From the NCBI GenBank assembly GCA_013815325.1, contig JACDGM010000005.1, forward strand, positions 1 through 63,469: a stretch of DNA of 63,469 nt, in the 5' to 3' direction. Made by a program: the position numbers and the translations under genes. Source of the DNA: Chthoniobacterales bacterium (GTDB lineage Bacteria; Verrucomicrobiota; Verrucomicrobiia; Chthoniobacterales; UBA10450). The notes beneath the pieces were generated by a model, which was not told the origin of the DNA, made no database searches, and was given only the letters and a program-made list of their open reading frames with translations. This document shows positions 9,338 to 17,493 of this stretch, piece by piece (positions within the stretch are counted from its first letter, which is position 1; every line of letters starts with the position of its first letter).

Positions 9338-9435
9338 TGTACAGGCGGCGGCCGCGTTGGCCGCAGGATTGGGACCCACGTTTTGCATCCGCGCATCCCT
9401 CGCCTATGGCCGCGGGGCGAGACGCCCGCCTCTAG
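9338..9435. repeat. Inverted-repeat element with TGTAnAGGCGG ends
   Basis: The left end (from 9338) reads TGTACAGGCGGCGGCCGC and the right end (to about 9435) is the complement of TAGAGGCGGGCGTCTCGCCC. The ends resemble those of the element found inside mfd at 54882-54966. It overlaps the last codons of the convergent DUF2017 gene. It looks like a small non-coding palindromic (REP/MITE-like) repeat. Confidence 0.5.
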
Positions 9436-9956
9436 ACTTCGTTAGGCGCGATCCTCTCGGAGCTGCACTCTAACTCGCGCACGATGAACTCCTGCAAGAA
9501 GCCATAAAAATTGACCTGAAAAAGGCTGAGATCACGCCGCGAGCCGACCGGCGAACGATAGTGATCGCATAGCTCCGCTTCCGTAAAATCAAACTTGGCC
9601 GCGAGCGCGAGCCGGGCGCGATTCAGCGCGTTAAGCCAGGCCTCGGAATTTTCGAGCGGGATGCGCAGCGTACGGTTGGCGAACGGTTTCGCGTCCTCGC
9701 CCAGTTGCCGCAAATCTTTTTCAACCGTCTCCGTCGCCGTCGCAAAGATGCGGCGCAACTCCGGCTCGACGTAGAGCTTCCATTCCGCGCACATCTCCTT
9801 TTCCACCGCCGGATCGGCGGGCGCGCTAAAGAGTCGCTGCTCAGCGGCGGGAACCGAATCGGGATTGGCACTCGCCGGGATTTGTCGCAGCAACTCGGCT
9901 AAGAACGGATCAATTTCGCTGATCTCGAGCGTGCCGTTGTTGCGAAAAAGTTCCAT
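9432..9956 (-). CDS. DUF2017 family protein, partner of clpS
   Basis: A 174-residue mostly helical, acidic protein. DUF2017 proteins are known as neighbours of clpS in actinobacteria, and here it starts two bases after the clpS stop codon, so the two are co-translated. The start MELFRNNGTLEIS at 9956 is chosen because longer versions would run through clpS. Its role is unknown; position suggests work with ClpS in selecting substrates for Clp proteolysis. The family call rests on memory of its pattern and on the clpS neighbour. Confidence 0.65.
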   Translation of the reverse strand: MELFRNNGTLEISEIDPFLAELLRQIPASANPDSVPAAEQRLFSAPADPAVEKEMCAEWKLYVEPELRRIFATATETVEKDLRQLGEDAKPFANRTLRIPLENSEAWLNALNRARLALAAKFDFTEAELCDHYRSPVGSRRDLSLFQVNFYGFLQEFIVRELECSSERIAPNEV

Positions 9957-9958
9957 TC

Positions 9959-10270
9959 TCAGTTCACCCGCTCGATCGTCGCGAGAAGAAGATAGCCGTG
10001 CAATTGCTGGACGAAAAGCTCGGCCCGTTCCCGCACCCCGCTCCACAAAACCGACCGACCCTGGCGATGCACTTCGAGCATGTGCATCTCGGCCTTTTCT
10101 TTCGGGTAACCGAAGACCCTCTGAAAAACCATCGCGACGTAACTCATCAAGTTGACTGGATCATTATGCACCACCACCTGCCACGGCAGGTCGAGGCTCT
10201 CCTTCGTTTTGCTTTCCGCCGTGATCGTAGGACTTTCAACGGCACCAGTGATCGGAGCGGAAGCGGACAT
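9959..10270 (-). CDS. clpS: ATP-dependent Clp protease adaptor ClpS
   Basis: A 103-residue protein with a variable N-terminal tail of about 28 residues and the ClpS core: PWQVVVHNDPVNLMSYV, with the Asn-Asp pair and Met that form the N-degron pocket, then FGYPKEKAEMHMLEVHRQGRSVL. ClpS delivers proteins with destabilising N-terminal residues to ClpAP/ClpCP. The gene is the first of a two-gene operon with DUF2017. A GC-rich hairpin (10311-10317 with 10333-10339) lies about 40 bases upstream of the start, in the leader or promoter region. Confidence 0.95.
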   Translation of the reverse strand: MSASAPITGAVESPTITAESKTKESLDLPWQVVVHNDPVNLMSYVAMVFQRVFGYPKEKAEMHMLEVHRQGRSVLWSGVRERAELFVQQLHGYLLLATIERVN

Positions 10271-10459
10271 GAATAACGTTAGGCCGAAGTGCTTCTTGTT
10301 AGGCTGAACTGGGCGGGCGGACCATCCACAGACCCGCCCCGAACCAACAGAAACGATATCACAGGGCGAACGCGATTCAATAGCAGTTGCGTGCCGCGTC
10401 TCGCTTTGGGACCTCTCGCCGGCCTGCTACGTCTGATCCGCCATTATGAAGGGTTGAAG

Positions 10460-10735
10460 ATGCAAAGAGATGCCATGGTTTCGTTAGGCGCCGCGACTGT
10501 CCTCTCGCTTTTTGCGCTTGTTTTCCCAGTGCTCGTCACCTCATTGCTGGGAGCAGACGACGCAAGCAGTTGGTCCTTCCTCCGATTACCAAATTCTCGC
10601 CGTCGGCCCCGAAGAGCCGAAGGCGGTGTTCTTTTCAGCAGGGCTGTGAAGACTGATTCCAAAGGTCAAATCATCGGGGGCACGCGCATGGATCCAAATA
10701 TTGCAAACGTGAGTAGCGAAACGGGAAGTTATTAA
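10460..10735 (+). CDS. Small exported protein, doubtful
   Basis: A possible 91-residue protein whose first 35 residues (MQRDAMVSLGAATVLSL and beyond) read like a signal peptide, with GAAGG eleven bases upstream of the start. After residue 35 the sequence loses protein-like character. A different frame in 10580-10650 looks more natural (containing QILAVGPEEPKAVFFSAGL), so a frameshift around 10575 is possible. The 9-mer at 10481-10489 lies in the signal peptide codons. No homologue recognised. Confidence 0.3.
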   Translation: MQRDAMVSLGAATVLSLFALVFPVLVTSLLGADDASSWSFLRLPNSRRRPRRAEGGVLFSRAVKTDSKGQIIGGTRMDPNIANVSSETGSY

Positions 10736-10805
10736 GCGCTTTTTCTCTATGGCAAGTCTCGAAAGCGCCGACTCCGTGACGCTGCCGGCAACGTCTGCCT
10801 CCCGT

Positions 10806-11147
10806 CTAACTCTGCGGCAGTGATTCGCGCGCGGCCACCAGATACGCCTCAAGTGCCGCACGGTCGCCTGGCTTGAGGCGCGCACGCGGCGCCATCACAC
10901 TAACGTTGTGCCGCCACTGCGTGACGGAATAGCCTGCGATCGGCCGGGCGACGTGACACTCAGTGCAACTGGTCGTGAAGATCTTTCGGCCTTGGGCGAG
11001 CATGGCAAGGTCGGTCCCGCGGGCTGCACTTGAACGAGCGATAGTTTGCGCGGTCGGGAAAGCACTGCGCGGACTGCTTTGACAGCTAAAAAAAATGCCA
11101 GCGCAGACCGCGGCGAAGCCAAGGCCTTTCATGAATCGGTAGTCCAT
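10806..11147 (-). CDS. Small c-type cytochrome lipoprotein
   Basis: 113 residues: a signal peptide ending in a likely lipobox (GIFFSC), then a single haem-binding CTECH motif in TSCTECHVARPIAGYS, and a distal Met in NVSVMAPRARL. The pattern is that of a small monohaem cytochrome c attached to a membrane on the periplasmic side, serving in electron transfer. An alternative start lies five codons later (11132). The ATG is three bases after the stop of the outer-membrane barrel gene, so the two form an operon and the cytochrome may serve the same process. Confidence 0.8.
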   Translation of the reverse strand: MDYRFMKGLGFAAVCAGIFFSCQSSPRSAFPTAQTIARSSAARGTDLAMLAQGRKIFTTSCTECHVARPIAGYSVTQWRHNVSVMAPRARLKPGDRAALEAYLVAARESLPQS

Positions 11148-11150
11148 AAC

Positions 11151-11929
11151 TTAGAAACTGAATCCGAAGATGACCCGGGGTTGGAAATCAACTTCCGACG
11201 AGATATTCGTCAACTGGACGAGCGGCGTTACCGTCGCCCACCAAGTGCCGCCGCGATGGAGATATTCGGCCCAGCGTAGACGACCGAGTCTTCGCTCTCC
11301 GACCACTCTGGTAGGTCAATCTCATGCAGGAGCTCGGCGCCCAGCAGCCAAGCGGGAGAGACTTCGTAACTCACGCCGAATGTTTCCGAAAACTCTCCCG
11401 ACCGCTCCTTCAGGTTCCTTCCTTCCCATACAGCTTCCAGCGTCGCATTAAAGGCAATGACGAACCGATCGATGTTTTTCTGCAAGATCACTTTGGATTC
11501 CAACTCGAGTTCGTCGGGCCCGCCGCGCACCTCCTGATAAAGGGCGAGGCCCAGTAGGTCGGTAGTAGGATTGGAAAAATTGTAAATCAACTCCACCGCG
11601 GAAGACTTATAACTAAGGCCATGCTTATGCGCAGCCGGATCATTTTCATAACTCCAATCGGCTAGATAGAAACCAACCTGGAGATGTTCGGTCAGGCCAA
11701 ATTCAGTCTCATTGCGAAAGTCGACGGCGTTGAAACGCCGTTCCTCACGTGGGCTCGTGCGCCAGGTGATCCAATTCTCCGATTCCACGCTCCCGGGCAC
11801 GGCCGTGGTCGCTTCATAGACGTAAGTAAAGCGGCGAACTCCCGCACGAGCATCAGTGACGGAGAGGCAGTGAGTGGCGAAAAAGACGACAACGATCAGC
11901 GCTCTGGAGATGATCTGGAGCTGTTCCAT
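11151..11929 (-). pseudogene. Outer-membrane beta-barrel protein gene with a frameshift near 11264
   Basis: The reading frame opens with a signal peptide (ALIVVVFFATHCLSVTDARA) and alternating amphipathic strands such as LTEHLQVGFYLADW and VELIYNF. It breaks off at 11228. A one-base shift near 11264 continues with GGTWWATVTPLVQLTN and ends at 11151 with IFGFSF. A terminal Phe after an amphipathic strand is the signature recognised by the BAM complex, so the shifted frame is the true C-terminus. The gene is therefore either mutated or carries a sequencing error. It lies upstream of, and is coupled to, the small cytochrome gene. Cargo or function unknown. Confidence 0.65.
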
Positions 11930-12163
11930 CACCGATCTTAGCAGCCGGCTGACCGCTACGCTGTCGCACGGTTGTCATTTTTTAGCGCCTGCTTGCAAAC
12001 CTTTAGCCGTATAACGGAGGTGACGCGACGGCTGGGATGTAGCCCCAGCGGGTGGAGCTAGCTATATATCAGAGGAGGTGAGCCAGCTCTCGCGCGGGCG
12101 GAAGTCAGTCTCACTTTAAGCGATACAGCCCACTAGCAGCCGTGCGGACCGCTGTCTCCTCGT

Positions 12164-13318
12164 TTATGACCCGGCGTAATCGGCGACTGCCCTGGCCATG
12201 TCGAGTGTGGAAGCCTTGCCGCCCATGTCGTAGGTGCGCACTTGACCTTCCGCTATTACCCGAGCGATGGCGGCTTCAAGGCGCCCGGCCTTTTCCGTTT
12301 CCTTGAGCCAGTCCAGCATCAACTTGCCAGTTAAGAGCATCGCGATTGGGTTGACCTTGTATTGACCGGCGTACTTCGGCGCGGATCCATGAGTTGGTTC
12401 AAAGACGGCGTAGTTGTCGCCCAGGTTGGCGCTGGGTGCGAATCCCAGTCCGCCGACCAGGCCGGCGCACAAATCGCTAACGATGTCGCCAAACATGTTT
12501 TCCGCTACTAGGACTGAATAGTCCTGCGGATTCTTGAACATCCACATGCAGATCGCGTCGATATTGGCGTCATCGGCGCGGATCTCTGGGTAACTCTTCG
12601 CCACGTCCCGGAAGCAGCGCATCATCAGCCCACCGGTTTCCCGGAGCACGTTGGGTTTCTCTATGAGGGTGACGCGTTTGCGGCCGGTTTTTTTGGCGAA
12701 CTCGAAGGCTTGCCGGCAAATGTTAGTGCAGCCTTGCTCGCTCATGATGCGGGTCGAGAGCGCGATATTCTCCAGTCCCTTCTCGATCCACTTCTTCATT
12801 TTTGGGTTGGCGCAGAGCGCCGTATAGACAGGCTCGGGCAGCGGAAAAAATTCAACGCCACCGTAGCTGCCCTCGGTATTTTCACGAAACACGACCTGGT
12901 CGATGGGGACATCCTCGCCACTCGGGTTCGTGATCTTTGTGCCACGATAATTCAGCGGGTTGCCGACGTAGCTCTTACATGGCCGCATGTTGGTGTGCAG
13001 GTTGAACATCTGGCGCAGCTTCACGATGGGCGAGAAGTAAACCAGCCCCTTGTCCTTCAGCTCCGGGATCAGTTCTTCTTTCGCGTCGCTCTGTGGCTTG
13101 CTCGTGATCGCGCCGAAGAGACCGCAGGTGGTTTCCTTGAGCGCCGCCACGGTGCGATCGGGAAGGGCGTTGCCTTCTTTGCACCAGAAATCCCAACCGA
13201 TGTCGCAAGGGACGTACTCGGCATCCAGTTTTATGCGATCCAACACGATGCGCGCCGCCTCCATAACATCGTTGCCAACTCCGTCACCAGGCAACCACGC
13301 GATTTTGTATTTAGCCAT
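12164..13318 (-). CDS. Isocitrate/isopropylmalate-type beta-decarboxylating dehydrogenase
   Basis: 384 residues. The N-terminal LPGDGVGNDVMEAA nucleotide loop, the VFRENTEGSYGG motif, the catalytic Lys region and the C-terminal NAD-binding motif FEPTHGSAPKYAGQ place it in the family of isocitrate, isopropylmalate, homoisocitrate and tartrate dehydrogenases. The substrate loop (SPIVKLRQMFNLHTNMRP) matches none of the textbook types clearly. It follows a fused aconitase-type hydratase by 93 bases, so the pair catalyses hydro-lyase isomerisation then oxidative decarboxylation of one 2-hydroxy acid. Citrate to 2-oxoglutarate (TCA cycle) is the simplest reading; homocitrate to 2-oxoadipate is an alternative. 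Confidence 0.85.
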   Translation of the reverse strand: MAKYKIAWLPGDGVGNDVMEAARIVLDRIKLDAEYVPCDIGWDFWCKEGNALPDRTVAALKETTCGLFGAITSKPQSDAKEELIPELKDKGLVYFSPIVKLRQMFNLHTNMRPCKSYVGNPLNYRGTKITNPSGEDVPIDQVVFRENTEGSYGGVEFFPLPEPVYTALCANPKMKKWIEKGLENIALSTRIMSEQGCTNICRQAFEFAKKTGRKRVTLIEKPNVLRETGGLMMRCFRDVAKSYPEIRADDANIDAICMWMFKNPQDYSVLVAENMFGDIVSDLCAGLVGGLGFAPSANLGDNYAVFEPTHGSAPKYAGQYKVNPIAMLLTGKLMLDWLKETEKAGRLEAAIARVIAEGQVRTYDMGGKASTLDMARAVADYAGS

Positions 13319-13411
13319 TTGAGTAAATTCCTTAATAGAGATTCAAACTCGAACTGGCGGAAATACCACAGGCACGCCGATTGGTAAAGCGCAGCGTGAG
13401 AAAGCCCTAAA

Positions 13412-15400
13412 CTACAGAGCTTCTTGCGGGTTCGCGCGAAGCCGGGCGGCTACTAGATTTTCGGCGCCACCCGCCACGATCAATTCTTGAGCCGCGGGAC
13501 TTAGCGGCGGGAAGGCGAATGATTTCCCATCAATAGTCAGGATGGATTTGCCGTAATCAATCGTGATCTCCGACGCCACCGTGGTGGGGGCACGATCAGT
13601 CAGGGTGGCGCGCAAGTGCGTCACTAACTCTGGGCACTCAAAGACCACGAAGCCGTTGTTGAATGCGTTGCGCTTGTAAGTCTCGGAAAAACTGCTCGCG
13701 ATGATGCAGGGGATTCCTTTGAACTTCAGCGCCGTGGCCGCCTGCTCGCGACTCGATCCGGTCCCAAAGTTCAGTCCTCCCACAACCACGTCGCCCTGGC
13801 TATAGAGCGTGTTGAAGCTTGGATCGTAATTTTCCAACGTTACCGCCGCCATTTGCTCGGGCGTGAGATCGTCGCGATAAGTGTGCTTGCCGGCGTAAAT
13901 GCCGTCGGTGTTCAAATTGTCTTTGTCCACAAAGAGGACGCGACCGCGCACGCTTCGCGGAAAGCCGTCGATGATCTCCACTGAAACGTCCGATTGCGGT
14001 TTGCTTTGGGCGCGCCGAACAGCAGTGCCGGCGGTGCGCTCGGCGAATATCGTTGGCGCGCAGATAAAACCAGCAAGCGCGCTCGCAGCCACGACGGCGG
14101 GCGAACCTAAATAGACCTGCGCATCGGGGTCACCCATGCGACCTTTGAAATTGCGGTTGGTGGCGCTGATCGCGATTTCGCCTCTGCCCACCAGACCACG
14201 ACCCAAACCGATGCATGTTCCGCAACCGGGCGGCAGCGGAATGGCTCCTGCATCGACCAGAGTTTGCCAGTCACCAGCGGACTCCGATCGGGCCTGGACT
14301 TCGGCGCTCGCCGCGGCGAGATAAAATTCGACGCCGTCGGCGACCCGTTCCCCGCGGGCCCGTACCACCTCCGCGGCGTCATGCAAATCCTCCTGGCGCG
14401 CGTTCACGCAGGATAGCAAATAGGCCTTCTGAATAGGCACATGTTTCCGTTCCATTTCCGGCAGCGACACCATGGTCTTAACCTCGTTAGGCCCGGAGAC
14501 ATGTGGGACCACGGTTGCCAGATCTAGTTCGAGCTCGATCGCGTAGTGCGCGTCCACATCAGCGCTCAAGTCATCGCGATCGTTCCACCACGAATCAATC
14601 TCGGCGTTGGTGTAACCCGAGCGACTCCTGGGTCCGCGTGCTCCTGGGCGGCGGGGATCGGTGAACTCACCGACGCGCGAGCGCAAGTATTTCACCGTCA
14701 CTTCATCAAATGGAAACACCCCGGCGAGCGCACCCCATTCGGTGGTCATGTTGGCGATCGTCATGCGCGCATCCATCGAAAAGGCGGCCACTCCGTCGCC
14801 GGTAAATTCTACCGCGTGATTGAGCACCTCGTCTTTGTTGAACAACCCGCACAAAGCGATGATGACATCCTTACCTGTGACTCCCGTGGAAAGGGTTCCT
14901 TTCAACACCACCTTCGCCACTTTCGGCACCTGCCACCAAGTCACTCCGGTGGCCCAGATACTCGCGGCATCCGTTCGCACCACTGGCGTGCCTAGCGCCG
15001 CCACCGCCCCATACAAGTTCGAATGCGAGTCGCTCGCCACCACCAAAGCACCGGGGACGACATAGCCCTGCTCCACCATCACCTGATGCGAAATCCCGGT
15101 CCCTGGCGGATAATAATCGACGCCCTGCTCGCGCGCGAACGCTTCGACTTTCGCATATTTCTCCAGATTCTTCGGCGTCGTGTTTTGAATATCGTGATCG
15201 ATGGCGAAGACCGGTTGCGCCGGATCTGCGATCGCGCTCGCACCGATCTGCTTGAACTTCGGCATCACCGCGGCGGTGTTGTCGTGCGTCATCACATGGC
15301 GCGGCCGAATCGAAATGAAATCTCCGGCGCGCACCACCGCTCCCGCCCCAAGTCCATCAGCGTGCCGTGTCGCAGTCTTCTCAACGAGCGTGAGACTCAT
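13412..15400 (-). CDS. Fused aconitase/homoaconitase-type hydratase
   Basis: A 662-residue protein joining the [4Fe-4S] catalytic part (LeuC-like, to about residue 460) and the swivel part (LeuD-like, from about 490, with the NFGTGSSREQAATALK motif) in one chain. Cluster ligands are visible as LLSCVNARQEDL and the pair in PPGCGTCIGLGRG. It resembles the homoaconitase branch more than bacterial AcnA in the CVNARQEDL and SATNRNFKGRMG stretches. It overlaps the stop of the 71-residue gene upstream by four bases (ATGA), so its translation is coupled to that gene. With the dehydrogenase downstream it makes a two-step module. Confidence 0.82.
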   Translation of the reverse strand: MSLTLVEKTATRHADGLGAGAVVRAGDFISIRPRHVMTHDNTAAVMPKFKQIGASAIADPAQPVFAIDHDIQNTTPKNLEKYAKVEAFAREQGVDYYPPGTGISHQVMVEQGYVVPGALVVASDSHSNLYGAVAALGTPVVRTDAASIWATGVTWWQVPKVAKVVLKGTLSTGVTGKDVIIALCGLFNKDEVLNHAVEFTGDGVAAFSMDARMTIANMTTEWGALAGVFPFDEVTVKYLRSRVGEFTDPRRPGARGPRSRSGYTNAEIDSWWNDRDDLSADVDAHYAIELELDLATVVPHVSGPNEVKTMVSLPEMERKHVPIQKAYLLSCVNARQEDLHDAAEVVRARGERVADGVEFYLAAASAEVQARSESAGDWQTLVDAGAIPLPPGCGTCIGLGRGLVGRGEIAISATNRNFKGRMGDPDAQVYLGSPAVVAASALAGFICAPTIFAERTAGTAVRRAQSKPQSDVSVEIIDGFPRSVRGRVLFVDKDNLNTDGIYAGKHTYRDDLTPEQMAAVTLENYDPSFNTLYSQGDVVVGGLNFGTGSSREQAATALKFKGIPCIIASSFSETYKRNAFNNGFVVFECPELVTHLRATLTDRAPTTVASEITIDYGKSILTIDGKSFAFPPLSPAAQELIVAGGAENLVAARLRANPQEAL

Positions 15401-15612
15401 ATCATTTGCCCAAGATTAAGATCTTTCCCGTAGAGACGTCTGAACAATTGCCGTCGCTGCTCCGTTTCAGATAAACCCGGGGGCAGTGATGCTTTCACCA
15501 TTTCGCGGGCGCTATCGAACATCTGCGCACCCATCACGAAACGCTCCTCCCCCGAGCGCGCCATTATTCTGTCGCGCATGATTCGCTGAATCCCCCGGGC
15601 AGTATCAGTCAT
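15397..15612 (-). CDS. 71-residue protein paired with a nucleotidyltransferase
   Basis: The protein (MTDTARGIQRIMRDRIMARS at the start, then SETEQRRQLFRRLYGKDL) is small, helical and charged. Proteins with this closing pattern are, as I recall, regular neighbours of DUF6036-like nucleotidyltransferases. It overlaps that gene by four bases upstream and the hydratase gene by four bases downstream. A longer version from 15747 is rejected because it would run far into the nucleotidyltransferase. Function unknown; an antitoxin or partner subunit is possible. Confidence 0.6.
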   Translation of the reverse strand: MTDTARGIQRIMRDRIMARSGEERFVMGAQMFDSAREMVKASLPPGLSETEQRRQLFRRLYGKDLNLGQMI

Positions 15613-16145
15613 GGGAGACACTCCGCGAGTAAAGTATCCAGGTGCAGTTCGCGCGTCCAGCGCTGCAAATACTCCGTGTCGTATCCGGTCGTGAGCAGAT
15701 TTCGCGCATCGCTCAGTTGAATCTCGGAATGCGAATCTTTTGCCCAAAAAAGTTTTGAAATGATAAGATCCTCTTTGCTCACGATGAAGGTGGTGAAGTC
15801 GAGAATGGAGATAATCTGGCGCCGCTCAAACTCCACTCGTCGATATTCTATTCCCTTGCGAATGATGCAGTCCACTTTGATCACGCTCTCTTGATGAATG
15901 AGGTTGAAAATGGATTCGTGGGCAAGCGACTCGCGAATATTTTCCTCACTCACATAATAGTCTGGCCGAAATAAAGCAGCCAGGCGTCCGGCCTCCTCCG
16001 GCCCAATTGCGATAACGACGTCGATATCGCGGGTCATGCGCGGTTGCGCGTAGTAGTTCATCGCCATGGACCCGGTGAGCATGTAGGGGACGCCCGCATG
16101 CTCGAACCTGTGGGAGATGTCGCGCACGATGTCGATCTCGTTCAT
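15609..16145 (-). CDS. Nucleotidyltransferase-fold protein (DUF6036/MNT-like)
   Basis: 178 residues. The motif MLTGSMAMNYYAQPRMTRDIDVVI is the classic GS(x)nDxD metal- and nucleotide-binding signature of polymerase-beta-like nucleotidyltransferases, with a third acidic site in VIKVDCIIRK. Similar proteins act as minimal nucleotidyltransferase toxins or antitoxins (MNT/HEPN, AbiEii) or have unknown substrates. Its four-base overlap with the 71-residue gene suggests a two-gene module that has become the leader of the hydratase-dehydrogenase operon. Confidence 0.75.
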   Translation of the reverse strand: MNEIDIVRDISHRFEHAGVPYMLTGSMAMNYYAQPRMTRDIDVVIAIGPEEAGRLAALFRPDYYVSEENIRESLAHESIFNLIHQESVIKVDCIIRKGIEYRRVEFERRQIISILDFTTFIVSKEDLIISKLFWAKDSHSEIQLSDARNLLTTGYDTEYLQRWTRELHLDTLLAECLP

Positions 16146-16179
16146 GGCTCGTCGACGCTCTCAAATTCTCAAGAATCAA

Positions 16180-16782
16180 TTATCCCTTCCTGGCAGCCCG
16201 CTTGCCCAGAAACTTGGCGATATCGAAATCCACGAAGTCGGCGTGATGGAAAATAATCGACTCGATCGAGCGCTCCATCTTGTCGCCCTCATGACTGTGG
16301 GTGGCGATGATGTGCATGATTTCGTCCGGAATGCCGTGCTTGTAGGCCAGCGCGACGCCGGTGAAAGGATGCCGCACTTGCTGTCCGAATTTGCCCTGAA
16401 TCACCTTGCCTAACGAGTCCTTGTCAAACTCCAGCGGCTTGCCCACATCGGCCAGCAAGGCGCCGGCGATGAGATAGTCACGTTCAATCGGAATGCCACA
16501 GCGAAACGAACTCTCCAGCACATCAGCGATGGCAATGCATTGCAGCGCGCAGGAATTCAGATGCTCGACGAAGGTCATGTCAATGTCGCCGGCCAACAAC
16601 GTGAACCTGACGGCCCGAAGTTCATCGAAGGTCCAGCCCTTGCCGCCGCAGCCCGTGTTGATGGCTTCGTTCCAGACGGCGGCCACCCGTTCACGCAGCG
16701 ACTGGTCATCGATTTTCAATAAGCTGGGAAAGAGCTGCGCGATTTCATCGACGCCGTAGTTGGTCTGTTGAGTTGTTGTCAT
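16180..16782 (-). CDS. HD-domain phosphohydrolase-like protein with altered HD motif
   Basis: 200 residues from the ATG at 16782. The order is FVEHLNSCALQCIAIADVL, then LIAGALLADVGKPLEF, then RHPFTGVALAYKHGIPDEI, IATHSHEG and IIFHHADFVDFD. This follows the HD-domain layout, but the signature His-Asp pair (usually LLHDIGK) reads Ala-Asp here, while later histidines are kept. Metal binding is therefore changed or uses other ligands. HD proteins hydrolyse nucleotides or phosphate esters. The gene sits between yceI and the nucleotidyltransferase on the same strand. An exact 9-mer copy lies at 16408. Confidence 0.65.
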   Translation of the reverse strand: MTTTQQTNYGVDEIAQLFPSLLKIDDQSLRERVAAVWNEAINTGCGGKGWTFDELRAVRFTLLAGDIDMTFVEHLNSCALQCIAIADVLESSFRCGIPIERDYLIAGALLADVGKPLEFDKDSLGKVIQGKFGQQVRHPFTGVALAYKHGIPDEIMHIIATHSHEGDKMERSIESIIFHHADFVDFDIAKFLGKRAARKG

Positions 16783-16878
16783 GGTGTCGCGTTCAGCGTC
16801 GCAAAAGCCAACGGGGGTCGCAAGTGCCTCGGGACGACAGCGTCCGCCGATCACGCGGCCTGAGTGATCAGCGTATTT

Positions 16879-16892
16879 GTTAGGCGTTAGGC
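16879..16892. repeat. Tandem GTTAGGC pair at the yceI stop codon
   Basis: GTTAGGCGTTAGGC places two 7-mers of the dispersed repeat in direct tandem, and the yceI stop codon (16880-16882) is formed by the first one. The same arrangement occurs at the rplJ stop (41588-41603). Confidence 0.7.
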
Positions 16893-17476
16893 GCTTTGTC
16901 CGCTTCGACCTCGATCGTTACCTCGACGTCCTGGCCCACCACCGCGGTGCCTTCGACCGTCTTGCTCCAGGTGAGGCCGTAATCGCTGCGCTTGAGCGGG
17001 CCAGTCGTCACCTGCCAGCCGCTGATCGCGTGTCCGCCCATACCTTTGCCTTTGCCGAGAAACTTCACACGCAACGTGATCTCCCGCGTCACTCCGTGCA
17101 TCGTTAGGTCGCCGGTGATGTCGCCGCTATCCGGCCCGTTTTGCTTCACGCTTTTGCTCTTGAAAGTGATGGTGGGAAACTGCGCCGCGTCGAAGAAATC
17201 CGCGCTGCGCAGATCCTCATCGCGCTTGTCGTTGCCGGTATCGATGCTCGCGGTTTGGATGACTGCATTGACCGATGATTTCTCCGGATGATCGCTCTCG
17301 ACGTGGATGGTGCCTTCGAATTTCCTGAAGCTGCCGTTCACGTAGCTGAAAAAATGCCGCACTTTAAAAGAGATCGAGGAATGGACTGGATCGATCTTGT
17401 AAGTTTCGTCGGCATGGGCGGTCAGGATGCTGCCGCAGAGAGCGGCCGCCGTCAGTAGAAGCGGGTATTTTTTCAT
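16880..17476 (-). CDS. YceI family periplasmic protein
   Basis: 198 residues with a signal peptide (KKYPLLLTAAALCGSILTAHA) and the YceI lipocalin-like barrel. Typical motifs are YKIDPVHSSISFKVRHFFSYV at the start, FPTITFKSKSV in the middle, GDLTMHGVTREITL, and DYGLTWSK near the end. The family binds isoprenoid-like lipids such as polyprenols in the periplasm and is often stress-induced. The start at 17476 gives the signal peptide directly; 17 bases separate it from the recO stop, so it is probably co-transcribed with recO. Confidence 0.92.
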   Translation of the reverse strand: MKKYPLLLTAAALCGSILTAHADETYKIDPVHSSISFKVRHFFSYVNGSFRKFEGTIHVESDHPEKSSVNAVIQTASIDTGNDKRDEDLRSADFFDAAQFPTITFKSKSVKQNGPDSGDITGDLTMHGVTREITLRVKFLGKGKGMGGHAISGWQVTTGPLKRSDYGLTWSKTVEGTAVVGQDVEVTIEVEADKAPNA

Positions 17477-17493
17477 GGCGCGACGACAGTAAT

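Noticed and set aside
10289-10459. Upstream extension of the small exported protein at 10460
   Set aside because: The added residues are Arg/Pro-rich and come before a clear signal peptide with its own ribosome-binding site.
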